Shown here: positions 45,979-55,009 of the stretch, one piece after another
Numbering within the stretch: the first letter of the stretch is position 1
How the letters are laid out: every line of letters starts with the position of its first letter
DNA from: Ruegeria aquimaris
GTDB lineage: Bacteria > Pseudomonadota > Alphaproteobacteria > Rhodobacterales > Rhodobacteraceae
NCBI RefSeq assembly: GCF_025751555.1
Contig: NZ_JAOWLB010000001.1
Location: forward strand, 248,001 to 312,000
Direction of reading: 5' to 3'
DNA length: 64,000 nt
Notes under the pieces: model-generated
What the model was told of the DNA's origin: nothing
Databases searched by the model: none
The model's input: only the letters and a program-made list of their open reading frames with translations
Made by a program: the position numbers and the translations under genes

Positions 45979-48900
45979 TCAGGCCACCGTGATAGTCCGG
46001 AACGCGCCCGGTCCGAACCTTGCCGAGATCTGGGCCACCGAAACCTCGAAGGGCCGCACCGCGCCATCCGCGCTCTGCTGCGCCGCCGGATAGGTCCATT
46101 CCGGCTGGGCGACCATTTGTTCGCGCAATACCGTGCCATCCTTGCTGGCCCTTACCAGGTAGGATTCGCTTTCCTCACCCAGCGGAACGTCGGTCAATGT
46201 CCAATCGTCTCCGTCAATGCGGCTGCGGCGTATCCACCGCGCCGTCAGGCTGCCCGCGGTCTCGGCCACGCGCAGATGCGCCGGGGCATAGGGCCGCAGA
46301 CCTATCCCGTCAAAGGCTTCGACCAGATGCGTGTAAGACGGATCGTCATATCCGCGCCGCGCTGGCCCTATCCGGTAATGGCGGGCAACCCTGCGTTGCG
46401 AACTGCTCAGCCCGATCTGCACCACCCGTGGGTCGATCAGCACGAAAAGCGACCCCGCAGGCCAGACATCGGGCATGATCCCATCCGTTCCAGCCTGTCC
46501 GCGCAACCGGTTGCGCAACAGATAGGTATCCGGCGCAATCAATTCGGCATCGGTGAACTGGAACACCTCCCAATTGCCTGAGGATCCGTCGCCGATCGCC
46601 GCAAGGTTCTTGCCGTTCAGGATCGCCTCAAGCGGGCGCGTTTCCAAGGCTCCGGCGACCAGCTTTACCTGCACCGCCGGGCCGCGATCCCACAACCCGA
46701 CAGCCGCCCGTTGCAGCGGCGATTCCGTCATCCCGATCACCGCGCGAGAGGCCAGGATCTCGTCCAGCTCATAGCCCTCGTCGGAATCCGAGGAATAGAG
46801 CGCCACGGTGCCCGGCCAGGGTTGCGCCGTCACCGCGATATGGGGCGCGTGCGGCACCTCGTCCCCGCTCAACAGCGGCAGGTCCAGAAACACCGGCAAG
46901 ACCGGCACCGGTGGCACAAACTCCTGCGATACGGGGCGGTCTTCGGCCATATCTGACGGCAGATACACGTTCGGCTCGATCCGCACCGCCTCGACCAGCT
47001 GCAACTCGGCCTGTTCGATCCGGTCCAACCGGAACAGGCTGGAGGTTTCGCCATCGGCGGCGGGCAGGCTCACGATATCGCCCGCGCCCAGCGCCATGTG
47101 CGACGGCGGCAAAGCGAAACGAACCGCCTCCCGCGCCACCCGCGCCTCTGCCAGCCAGCGTTCCACCGTCTGCCGCCCCTCGGCCCGGGTCATCGCCAGC
47201 GGCATCTCGCTCGACGAGACCGCATGCGTCGCCGCATCGGGGAGCACCGCCTCTTCCGAGACCACATCGTGGTTGGCATCCGCCTGCACGAACCGGAGCC
47301 GCACCCGGCCATTCATCTCGACTTCGGCATCGCGCCGATAGGCGCGGTCACCCTCGATCTCGTCATGCACCGCCAGCAGTTCGGGATCCAATACCACCGG
47401 CTCCAGCCCGTCGCGCAGGCGGAACACCAGGGCCCCGTCCCGCTCGATGGCATCGAACCCATACCGCAGCATCAGCGGTTGCAGCGCCGCCCGCGCGTCG
47501 CTGACCTGATCCACCACATAACCGCGCACGATTCCCCACAACCGGCTGACATCGATCTCCGTCAACCCGGCACGTCCGCAGATCTCGCGCACCACCGCCG
47601 CCAGCGTCCGGTTGCCGCTGCGCCCGTTCAGCCAGTGACCCCGGGCATAGTTCGCCCCGTCGGACCACAGGTCGCGATTGTTCGGAAAGGCCGGAAACGG
47701 CCGCGCATCCCAGGCCCAGACATAAGCATTGTCCAGGTCGATCATCGGGCCGCCATACTCTTCGGACACCGGATTGGCCGCCGGATCGCCCCAATAGCCC
47801 AGCACCGCCCGCAGATACTGCACCTGTATCAGGTCGTCGCGCGCGCCATTCGAATGCTTCGGCAGGCTCGATTCCGAGGATTTCGGATCGAGAAACTTGT
47901 TGGGCTGATTGGTTCCCTTGTCCACCGCGGCACAACCCAGTTCGGTGAACCAGACCGGTTTCGACTGCGGCACCCAATCGGTGGGCAACGCCTGCCGGAC
48001 ACCGCCGATCCGCTCGTGATGGCTGTTCAGCCACCAGTTGCGAATATCCTTGTACCGCCAGATCCAGGCCTCGTCATGCGCCTGGTCGGTGATTGGCGTG
48101 CGGATCTGCGCCGCCTCCGCCTCGGGCGAGTGATAGTACCAATCGTAGCCTTCCCCGCCTTCGACATTGCTGCGCAGATAACTCTGCTCATAGATCGCCG
48201 CAGCCCCGGCCAACGCGTCGGCATGACCGGGCGCATCGCGCCAGTCGGACAGCGGCATGTAATTGTCGATCCCGACAAAGTCGATGTTGGCATCCGCCCA
48301 TAGCGGGTCCAGGTGGAAATACCGGTCGCCGCTGCCATCCTGCGGCTGATATCCGAAATACTCGCTCCAGTCAGCAGCATAGCCAATCTTGGTCTCTGGT
48401 CCCAGGATAGATCGCACCTCGGCCGCAAGCGCCCGCAATTCCGCAACCGCCGGAAAGCCAGCCAAGCCTCTGATTTGGGTCAGCCCGCGCATCTCGGAGC
48501 CGATGCAAAAGGACGCAACCCCGCCCGCCGCCGCACAGAGCGCGGCATAATGCAGAATGAACCGCCGCATTCCCCAGTCCCCCGATGGACCGGTATAGGT
48601 CACCACCCCGTCGGCGACGGTGAAATCGGTCGCACTCGCCGCGCCGAAAAACGCCGCCACCTCCGCATCGGCAGCGGCACTCTGGTCCGGCGAGCCCGGC
48701 TGACCCGGCGCCACGCTCAACGTGATCCGCCCGCGCCACGGCAGATGCGCCTGCCCCTCACCCCCGGTCCAGGGGTCGGGCAAGGCATTGCCCTCGAGCT
48801 GATCCATCAGGATGAACGGGTAAAACATCACCCGATGACCGCTGTCATTCATGTGCCGGATCGCTTCGACCACTGCCGCATCCGCGGGTGTGCCGCCATA

Positions 48901-49905
48901 GATCGGCCTGTCCGCCTCCCGCGCGATCTCCTCCGCAGTTGCGCGTGTCATGCCGGATACCCGCCAGGGCATGTTGGCCCCGTCGATCTCCTTACGCTCG
49001 ACCTTGGGCTTGATCTCGCATGAAGCACACCGCAGGTCGCCACCAAACCACGACACCACCAGCGACGTTGCTCCAGTTCCCGGCAACTCGTCCCGCAAGC
49101 CCTCCATCGAGGTGACGAAATCGGTCTGGCCCGAGGGCGAGTTCGAATTGGCCGCCCAATAGCTGCCCGGTCCGTTGGAATAGTTCACCTGCGTCGTGGC
49201 CAGCGAATACTCCCCCGTTCCCGGGATCACCGCCACCGCCCGGACCAGTTGCGCCAGGCTCTCGGAATAGTCCGAACTACCCGGCTGCTCGACCCGCACC
49301 ACCTCAAAGGAAAACTGCGGTACCCGGTTGCCGAACCGGTCCAGCGCCAGATTCTCGAACACCACATAGGCGGTGCCGCGATAGGCGGGCACCATATCCG
49401 CCCCCTCGATCGCCTCCAGCAACGGGTCGGGCAACTGGTCCCCGGTGCCGCGATAGACGCGCATGTCCAACTCGGCGGGCGCGATCTCCTCGCCATCCGC
49501 CCAGATCCGCCGTACGCCCGCGATCTCGCCCTCGCACAGCGCCACCGCCAGCGAGACCGAGTAACTGTAGGTCGTCGTCTTGGGCTGCGACCGCCCCCCC
49601 TTGCCGCCACCGCTAACGGTGGTGGTCTCGACAAAATCCGAGGCCCAGATCACCTGACCGCCGACACGCATTCGGCCATGAACCAGGGCAACCGGGTTGC
49701 CCTCGCCGGAATTGGTCAGGCGGAACCGGTCCACCTTGCCGGTCTCTACCGCCGATGCCCCGGATCCCAGCAGTCGCTGGTCGATCACCCGGCCCAGCGT
49801 GGCCCCCACCGCCCGCCCCAGAACAACCGAGGACAGGCCCGCGACCGTTCCTCCAATCGAGCCGCCGATGGCCGCACCCGCAGCAGAAAGAAGTATCGTC
49901 GCCAT
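45979..49905 (-). CDS. GTA g15: large tail-tip/host-specificity protein
   Basis: 1308 residues from the ATG at 49905 (GGAGGTGTGCTG upstream). The N-terminus has a glycine-rich hydrophobic stretch (SAAGAAIGGSIGGTVAGLSS). The middle contains a TIM-barrel-like region with motifs of the GTA g15 family (FHLDPLWADANIDFVGIDNY and KPVWFTELGCAAVDKG), and a C-terminal phage tail fibre part. In RcGTA this protein forms the central baseplate "megatron" that contacts the cell surface. Confidence 0.93.
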   Translation of the reverse strand: MATILLSAAGAAIGGSIGGTVAGLSSVVLGRAVGATLGRVIDQRLLGSGASAVETGKVDRFRLTNSGEGNPVALVHGRMRVGGQVIWASDFVETTTVSGGGKGGRSQPKTTTYSYSVSLAVALCEGEIAGVRRIWADGEEIAPAELDMRVYRGTGDQLPDPLLEAIEGADMVPAYRGTAYVVFENLALDRFGNRVPQFSFEVVRVEQPGSSDYSESLAQLVRAVAVIPGTGEYSLATTQVNYSNGPGSYWAANSNSPSGQTDFVTSMEGLRDELPGTGATSLVVSWFGGDLRCASCEIKPKVERKEIDGANMPWRVSGMTRATAEEIAREADRPIYGGTPADAAVVEAIRHMNDSGHRVMFYPFILMDQLEGNALPDPWTGGEGQAHLPWRGRITLSVAPGQPGSPDQSAAADAEVAAFFGAASATDFTVADGVVTYTGPSGDWGMRRFILHYAALCAAAGGVASFCIGSEMRGLTQIRGLAGFPAVAELRALAAEVRSILGPETKIGYAADWSEYFGYQPQDGSGDRYFHLDPLWADANIDFVGIDNYMPLSDWRDAPGHADALAGAAAIYEQSYLRSNVEGGEGYDWYYHSPEAEAAQIRTPITDQAHDEAWIWRYKDIRNWWLNSHHERIGGVRQALPTDWVPQSKPVWFTELGCAAVDKGTNQPNKFLDPKSSESSLPKHSNGARDDLIQVQYLRAVLGYWGDPAANPVSEEYGGPMIDLDNAYVWAWDARPFPAFPNNRDLWSDGANYARGHWLNGRSGNRTLAAVVREICGRAGLTEIDVSRLWGIVRGYVVDQVSDARAALQPLMLRYGFDAIERDGALVFRLRDGLEPVVLDPELLAVHDEIEGDRAYRRDAEVEMNGRVRLRFVQADANHDVVSEEAVLPDAATHAVSSSEMPLAMTRAEGRQTVERWLAEARVAREAVRFALPPSHMALGAGDIVSLPAADGETSSLFRLDRIEQAELQLVEAVRIEPNVYLPSDMAEDRPVSQEFVPPVPVLPVFLDLPLLSGDEVPHAPHIAVTAQPWPGTVALYSSDSDEGYELDEILASRAVIGMTESPLQRAAVGLWDRGPAVQVKLVAGALETRPLEAILNGKNLAAIGDGSSGNWEVFQFTDAELIAPDTYLLRNRLRGQAGTDGIMPDVWPAGSLFVLIDPRVVQIGLSSSQRRVARHYRIGPARRGYDDPSYTHLVEAFDGIGLRPYAPAHLRVAETAGSLTARWIRRSRIDGDDWTLTDVPLGEESESYLVRASKDGTVLREQMVAQPEWTYPAAQQSADGAVRPFEVSVAQISARFGPGAFRTITVA

Positions 49906-50351
49906 CAGCACACCTCCATGGGAAATTCGAACCGGGCCACCACGCGCCGCATCCACGGCGCGCTGAGCGGGCTTTCCACCACACCATGCCCGCTATAGGC
50001 GTGGATGAACCGGGGACAGGTCCCCGTCGCCGAGACGATGCCCAGATGTTTTGCCACGCTGCCCGCCCGCATCCGGAACAGCAGCACCTCGCCCAGGGCC
50101 ATGTCAGCCCCCGCAACCTCGCGCAGATGCCGTCGCGCCGCCGCCCACAGGCGCTCTTCGCCCTGCGGCTCGGACCAGTCCATGGAGTAGGCCGGCACCG
50201 CCTCGGGCTCGCCCCCGTTCAGCTCGCGCCAGACGCCCCGGATCAGGCCCAGGCAATCGCTGCCCGCGCCTCGGACCGAGCATTGATGACGGTAAGGCGT
50301 GCCCAACCAGTGCCGGGCCACGCCCACGATCCTGTCGCTATGAGTCCTCAT
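49905..50351 (-). CDS. GTA g14: NlpC/P60-type peptidase
   Basis: 148 residues from ATG 50351 (GGGAG upstream). Catalytic Cys in AGSDCLGLIRGVW and His in VAKHLGIVSATG fit the NlpC/P60 fold. It probably cuts peptidoglycan during GTA delivery. It overlaps g13 by 4 bp and shares a TGATG with g15. Confidence 0.92.
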   Translation of the reverse strand: MRTHSDRIVGVARHWLGTPYRHQCSVRGAGSDCLGLIRGVWRELNGGEPEAVPAYSMDWSEPQGEERLWAAARRHLREVAGADMALGEVLLFRMRAGSVAKHLGIVSATGTCPRFIHAYSGHGVVESPLSAPWMRRVVARFEFPMEVC

Positions 50352-51235
50352 CGCAGGCTCCCGCCGGTATTGGCGCCGGTCCGTTTCGGCGTCGCGATCA
50401 CCCAATCCTCGCGTGGGAGATCGGGAAACCCCTGAAAGTTCAACAGATTGTTGAACTTCAACCGGCAGGTCTCCATCCGCTTGTCACAGCCCGCGCCCAG
50501 GCGCACCGCGTCGCCCGCCCGGATGCCGCCCCGCATCGGCTCCCACAGCTCGATCTCGCGCTGCCCGTCGACGATCCGGTCGCTTTTGATCAGCGCCCAG
50601 AGACCCTTTGCCGACCCGTCCAGAACGTCGATCCGCCCGCGCTGAAACCAGCCCGGCTCGAACCCGTCAAGCGAGGGCCAGCGAAACAGGCGCGCCTCTT
50701 CCATCTCGCCCACCACCAGATCGGTGGCGTAACCCGGCGTGGCCATTTCGAACCGACACCGGGCATCGCCCAGCACAGCGGTGCAGGGTTTCTGATAGAC
50801 CCGCCCCAGAGGCTGGTTCAGCACATCCGTCAACCCGCGCAGCTCGGCATGGAACGCCCCGCCGCCCCGGCGCAGTTCTCCGATAGAGCCGCGAAACTGC
50901 AACCAGCGCTGCTCGGGTTCCGCCCAGTTCACCAGCCAGGACAGCACCTCGGCGCCATCGAACCGGCCCGCCTCGATATCCTCCTCGCGCACCGCCGCAT
51001 CGCTGAGCGCGCCCAGCGCCTCGGAATTGTCCACCGACAGGCCGGTACTCTGCTCCAGCGCCGCCGCCGACAACCCGCTGTCGGCCTTGAAACTGACGCC
51101 CTCAAAACTCAGCGCCCGATCATGGTCGGTAAACCCGAATGTCTCGCCATCCTTGCGCCGAATGGCCCAGCACCGGCACAGAGTGGTCACCCCGCGCGCC
51201 AGATGGGCCTGCAAGGCCTCGCTTACTCCGCCCAT
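50348..51235 (-). CDS. GTA g13: DUF2163 baseplate hub protein
   Basis: 295 residues. Family segments MGGVSEALQAHLARGVTTLC, AIRRKDGETFGFTDHDR, and CTAVLGDARCRFE followed by GAGCDKRMETC with conserved cysteines. In RcGTA the homologue is part of the baseplate hub. Overlaps g12 by 1 bp (ATG/TGA) and g14 by 4 bp. Confidence 0.92.
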   Translation of the reverse strand: MGGVSEALQAHLARGVTTLCRCWAIRRKDGETFGFTDHDRALSFEGVSFKADSGLSAAALEQSTGLSVDNSEALGALSDAAVREEDIEAGRFDGAEVLSWLVNWAEPEQRWLQFRGSIGELRRGGGAFHAELRGLTDVLNQPLGRVYQKPCTAVLGDARCRFEMATPGYATDLVVGEMEEARLFRWPSLDGFEPGWFQRGRIDVLDGSAKGLWALIKSDRIVDGQREIELWEPMRGGIRAGDAVRLGAGCDKRMETCRLKFNNLLNFQGFPDLPREDWVIATPKRTGANTGGSLR

Positions 51236-51867
51236 CAGACCCGCACCTCGACCACAGGCACATTGGGCACGTCGCCCGCCCGGAAGCTGGCGACACTGGT
51301 CTGGATCCGGTCGGTGTCGAACCGCACCGGCACGTCGAACTCGAACCCGGCGCGGATCACCGACCCTTCGGTCGGCGGCGTCACAAAACTCACCAGCCCG
51401 GTGGTCGTATCCACCTCGTAATCGACGCCCTCCTTCATCTCGTCCTGGTCGATGCCCACCCGCACGCTGCCCAGCACCGGCTTGGCAATCGGCCGCGCAT
51501 AGCTGAACTGTCCCGAGCGATAGGTCTTGATCAGCGGAAACCGGGTCTCGACACCATCGCCGCTGGCAATCACCTGATCGTCGAACTTGACCTCCACCGA
51601 GGCCAGGCTCGACTTGTAGTCCGACCAGTCCTTCCAGCGAAACCCGTACATCTGCCCCTGCCGCGCCTCGAAAAACGCGATCAGCGTCTCGACATCGTCC
51701 AGGGACCGCATGCCCACGCCCGCGTCATAGCGGCGCCGCGAATGCGCCCAGGGCGTGTTGCGCTCCTCATACCCGTTGACCAGCGTCACGATATCGGTGC
51801 GCCGCTCCGGCCCGCCGACCGAGCCAAAGCTCAGGTTGGCGGGAAATCTGACCTCGTGGAAATTCAT
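51235..51867 (-). CDS. GTA g12: DUF2460 distal tail protein
   Basis: 210 residues from ATG 51867 (AAGGGAGCGCG upstream). Typical sequence: FHEVRFPANLSFGSVGGPER, FRWKDWSDYKS and SVIRAGFEFDVPVRFDTD. Forms the distal tail ring in RcGTA. Separated from g11 by 15 bp. Confidence 0.92.
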   Translation of the reverse strand: MNFHEVRFPANLSFGSVGGPERRTDIVTLVNGYEERNTPWAHSRRRYDAGVGMRSLDDVETLIAFFEARQGQMYGFRWKDWSDYKSSLASVEVKFDDQVIASGDGVETRFPLIKTYRSGQFSYARPIAKPVLGSVRVGIDQDEMKEGVDYEVDTTTGLVSFVTPPTEGSVIRAGFEFDVPVRFDTDRIQTSVASFRAGDVPNVPVVEVRV

Positions 51868-51882
51868 CACGCGCTCCCTTCC

Positions 51883-52545
51883 TCAGCGATTGCGGTTGCC
51901 ACGCCCCAGGGCGCGGCCCATCTGGGCCGCGATCTGGCCCTGGCTGCGGCGGAACCCCTGCACATCGGGGGTGGTGATGTTCATCACCAGGTTCACCGCC
52001 CGGCCGCCGCCACTGTTGCGCACGCCCAGCTTGCCATCGGCGCCGCGTGCCAGCGGCATGATCGCCTCCGGCCCCGCCTCGCCCATCAGCCCCATGCCGC
52101 CGCGCATGGGAAAGGCCACCGGCCCGCTGACCACGCCTCCGCTGGCAAAGGGCATCACCCGCCCTTGGCTGAACGACCCGCCATTGGCAAAGGGCAACAG
52201 CCCCTGAACCAGCGACCCGACCCCATCCGCGATCAGCCCGCCGAAATGATCGGTCACCGGCTTGATCGCCGCGGAATAGGTGGTCTGGATCATCGACCGC
52301 GCGATGGTGTCCAGCGCATCCGACAGCTTCATGCCGTCCAGCACCACACCGTCGAACGCCCGCCTGAGCCCCTTGGACAGACCCCGCTCCAGCGTCAGCA
52401 CATCCTGTCCGGTCTCGCCCAGCGATGTCCGCACCCGGCGCAGTTCGGCATCAAACCCCGCCGCCATCACGGCGGCATCGCCCAGCGTATCCCCCAGGCT
52501 CTCGCCGGTGGCCTGCAATTCGGAAAACCCGTCAGTCTCCGCCAT
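51883..52545 (-). CDS. GTA g11: tape measure protein
   Basis: 220 residues. Hydrophobic helix followed by a glycine-rich region with repeats (PFANGGSFSQGRVMPFASGG) and VSGPVAFPMRGGMGLMGEAG, as in short GTA tape-measure proteins. GGAGAGGATC before the ATG. It overlaps g10.1 by 14 bp. Confidence 0.9.
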   Translation of the reverse strand: MAETDGFSELQATGESLGDTLGDAAVMAAGFDAELRRVRTSLGETGQDVLTLERGLSKGLRRAFDGVVLDGMKLSDALDTIARSMIQTTYSAAIKPVTDHFGGLIADGVGSLVQGLLPFANGGSFSQGRVMPFASGGVVSGPVAFPMRGGMGLMGEAGPEAIMPLARGADGKLGVRNSGGGRAVNLVMNITTPDVQGFRRSQGQIAAQMGRALGRGNRNR

Positions 52546-52741
52546 GATCCTCTCCTTTACTCTTGTCCGGCCAGGCCGCCAGCAAGGCGTCCAGCCCGGC
52601 CCGGTTCATCGGCGCGGCGCCCGCGCCCTGCCCCAGCATCAGCCGCAGCTCGGCCGGGGTCAGGCGCCAGAACGCCTCGGGCGTCAGCCGCAGCCCCAGC
52701 ATCCCGGCCCGCATCAGCGCGGGCCAGTCGAACCCGCTCAT
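52532..52741 (-). CDS. GTA g10.1: tail assembly chaperone-like small protein
   Basis: 69 residues, starting at ATG 52741 inside a longer frame. MSGFDWPALMRAGMLGLRL then PEAFWRLTPAELRLMLG is characteristic of the small phage-tail chaperone seen between g10 and g11 in GTAs. ATGA overlap with g10. Confidence 0.85.
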   Translation of the reverse strand: MSGFDWPALMRAGMLGLRLTPEAFWRLTPAELRLMLGQGAGAAPMNRAGLDALLAAWPDKSKGEDHGGD

Positions 52742-53058
52742 GTCTCGCCCGGCAGCATGAAGGCGCGCGCCAGCAGCTCTGCCGCCGCCCGCGCCGCCGC
52801 CATTGGACCGCCCGCGATCTCGGCGCGCAGCAGGCTCGCCTGCGTCACCTCGGCCCCGCCACCGCGCAGCCCCGCAACGACCAGCGCCAGCACATCGCGG
52901 CTGGAAAACGCGCCGCCCTCGAACCGCTGCACCAGTTCCACCAGCGAGCCGCTCTCCAGCTCGGCCTCCAACTCGGCCAACGCACCCAGCGTCAGCTTCA
53001 GCACCCGCCGCTGCCCGTCGATGACCAGGGCCACCTCTCCCGTCCACGGATTGGCCAT
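52738..53058 (-). CDS. GTA g10: tail assembly protein
   Basis: 106 residues. ANPWTGEVALVIDGQRRVLK and LGALAELEAELESGSLVELV match the GTA g10 family. Helical. ATGA overlap with g10.1 downstream; 2 bp gap to g9 upstream. Confidence 0.88.
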   Translation of the reverse strand: MANPWTGEVALVIDGQRRVLKLTLGALAELEAELESGSLVELVQRFEGGAFSSRDVLALVVAGLRGGGAEVTQASLLRAEIAGGPMAAARAAAELLARAFMLPGET

Positions 53059-53060
53059 GA

Positions 53061-53474
53061 TCAGATCGCGGTAAAGGCGAGCGCACCGGCACTGGCCAGG
53101 CTCACCTCATAGGTCGCCTCGCCATTATGGCTGCCCGCATAGTCGATGCCGGTCACCTGGAACGGCCCCTCGACAATGCCGAAATCGGGGATGATCACCT
53201 GGAAATCCGGCGTCTCGCCGTCAAAGAACAGCTGCCGCGCCCGCTCGTCGGTGCCCGCATCCTTGAACACGCCCGAGCCCGAGATCGAGGCCGACTTGAC
53301 CCCCGCCCCCGACAGCAGCTCGCGCCAGCCGCCCTGGCTTTCCAGACTGGTGATATCCACGCTCTCGGCGTTAAAGCTCACGCGGGTCGCACGCAGCCCC
53401 GCGATGGTTTCGAACTGGCGCGTGCCGTTCATGTCCACTTTGACCAGCAGGTCCTTACCGTTCTGGGCACCCAT
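53061..53474 (-). CDS. GTA g9: major tail tube protein
   Basis: 137 residues. The TP901-1/phi13-type tail tube fold is seen as DLLVKVDMNGTRQFETIAGL, GLRATRVSFNAESVDITSL, SGSGVFKDAG and FQVTGIDYAGSHNGEATYEV. GGAGTAACATC precedes the ATG. Confidence 0.93.
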   Translation of the reverse strand: MGAQNGKDLLVKVDMNGTRQFETIAGLRATRVSFNAESVDITSLESQGGWRELLSGAGVKSASISGSGVFKDAGTDERARQLFFDGETPDFQVIIPDFGIVEGPFQVTGIDYAGSHNGEATYEVSLASAGALAFTAI

Positions 53475-53498
53475 GATGTTACTCCACGTTCAGGTTGA

Positions 53499-53912
53499 TC
53501 AATTGTCTTCGACGCGGGCGCGGAACCGCAGATCGATCTGCCGCACCGCGCCCCCCGTTCCGGTCCGCCGGGCCGAGGCCCGGTCGAACCACAGCCCCAC
53601 CAGACGCCCGCGCGCCAGGCTCAGCGCCGCATCGTCCAGCACATCGCTTATCGCGCCCGCCAGCGTCTTGGCCCCAGCGAACCCTGCCGCCTCCGAGATC
53701 ACCGAGACGGTGAACCTGTGCTCGGCCCCCTCGCCGCTCTGATCCGAGGCGTCGCGCACCTCTTCCGGACCCAGCAGCACATAGGTCTGCGGCAGCGTGC
53801 CCGAGGGCAGCGCATCGTAAATGTCCGTCCCCACCAGGGCCGCCACCCCGGCATCCGCCAGCAGGTGCTGATACACCGCCGCCTGCAACGCCGCCGCCAC
53901 GCCATAGCTCAT
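53499..53912 (-). CDS. GTA g8: DUF3168 tail terminator protein
   Basis: 137 residues. MSYGVAAALQAAVYQHLLAD, then IYDALPSGTLPQTYVLLG and FTVSVISEAAGFAGAK fit DUF3168. Caps the tail end that joins the head. Overlaps g7 by 4 bp. Confidence 0.9.
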   Translation of the reverse strand: MSYGVAAALQAAVYQHLLADAGVAALVGTDIYDALPSGTLPQTYVLLGPEEVRDASDQSGEGAEHRFTVSVISEAAGFAGAKTLAGAISDVLDDAALSLARGRLVGLWFDRASARRTGTGGAVRQIDLRFRARVEDN

Positions 53913-54247
53913 GCCGCTACCTCCTCATCCGCAAAACAGGTCAGAAACCGGCCATCCGGGTCATGATCGGACACCGCGCGGATGACAAAGACCCGCGCGC
54001 CATCGGTCAGCCGCTGCTCGGGCGCGGGCCGCATGCTCGACCCCTGCGGCGCCGCGCGCACCGTGATCCGGTAGGCCACGCGCGAGCGGGACGCCCCGGC
54101 CTCGAACCGCTCGGCGCCGCTGCGCGCGCTCACCTCGGCCCAGAGCGTGCCCAGCACATTCCAGCTTTCGGTGAAGCCGCCCGCGCCATCGGCCGCCCGC
54201 GCGGGCGCCTCCAGCACCAGACGCCGGTTCAGATGCGGCGCCTTCAT
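53909..54247 (-). CDS. GTA g7: head-tail joining protein
   Basis: 112 residues. LNRRLVLEAPARAADGAGGF then WNVLGTLWAEVSARSGAE and RFLTCFADEE match phage head-closure proteins. Overlaps g8 and g6 by 4 bp each. Confidence 0.9.
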   Translation of the reverse strand: MKAPHLNRRLVLEAPARAADGAGGFTESWNVLGTLWAEVSARSGAERFEAGASRSRVAYRITVRAAPQGSSMRPAPEQRLTDGARVFVIRAVSDHDPDGRFLTCFADEEVAA

Positions 54248-54843
54248 TGCACCACTCCCGAGCCGAACCGCACCGTCCGATAGCGCTGGATCAGGCTGGT
54301 CACCCCAAACGGCATGCAGCCATCGCTCAGCGCGGTCTCGTGCCGGTATTCATAGTAATGCGCGGCGAGCAGCAGCACCGCCTGCCCCAGGTCCGCGGGC
54401 AACCCGCCCCAGTCGGGCGCCATGCCCGCCAGCAGAACGATCTCCGCCGCGCCCCCCGTGGGCACCGTCGGCAACAGCGCGCCCGCCGGGCGCAGCCGGG
54501 GCCGCTGGCTGTCACGCTCCAGCCGATAGGCGGCGCCAGCCAGCACCGTCTCGCCGCCGCCCGCATCGCGCAACGTCACCGAGACCACCGACTGCACCGG
54601 TGCCACCGGCAGAACCTCGCCCGTCTGGTCGCGCCAGCCATAGACCGTCCACGAGAACTGACGGGAGATCAGTACCTTGCCCGTCCGCGCCTCGATTGCT
54701 GCAATCGCCGCCCGCAGAAACCCGTTCAGCACCCCGTCCTGAACGTCATCCTCGGCAAACCCGGTGCCCAGCCGCAAATGCGCCTTGAACTCGGCCACCG
54801 GCAGCGCGGCGTCGGGAACGGCTGTCTCTTCGATCAACATCAT
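54244..54843 (-). CDS. GTA g6: head-tail connector (adaptor) protein
   Basis: 199 residues from ATG 54843 with GGAGTGAATTG upstream; earlier codons of the longest frame lie in the gap after g5 and are unlikely. AEFKAHLRLGTGFAEDDVQD, FLRAAIAAIEARTGKVLISR and LGQAVLLLAAHYYEYRHE are typical. It binds the portal ring. The 166-bp gap to g5 is the longest in the operon. Confidence 0.9.
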   Translation of the reverse strand: MMLIEETAVPDAALPVAEFKAHLRLGTGFAEDDVQDGVLNGFLRAAIAAIEARTGKVLISRQFSWTVYGWRDQTGEVLPVAPVQSVVSVTLRDAGGGETVLAGAAYRLERDSQRPRLRPAGALLPTVPTGGAAEIVLLAGMAPDWGGLPADLGQAVLLLAAHYYEYRHETALSDGCMPFGVTSLIQRYRTVRFGSGVVQ

Positions 54844-55009
54844 CAATTCACTCCGCAAGCTCGGGCCCCTCCGGGCCATTCGTCTCTGGTCATGCGGGCC
54901 CGCGCCGCCTCGCGTTGCTCGGACGGAGGGGGAGCAGCTAGACAACGCCAGGAAAACCGGCGCGCGCCCGCATCCGGGGCCGGTTACCCGGCCCCGGACC
55001 CGGCTACGC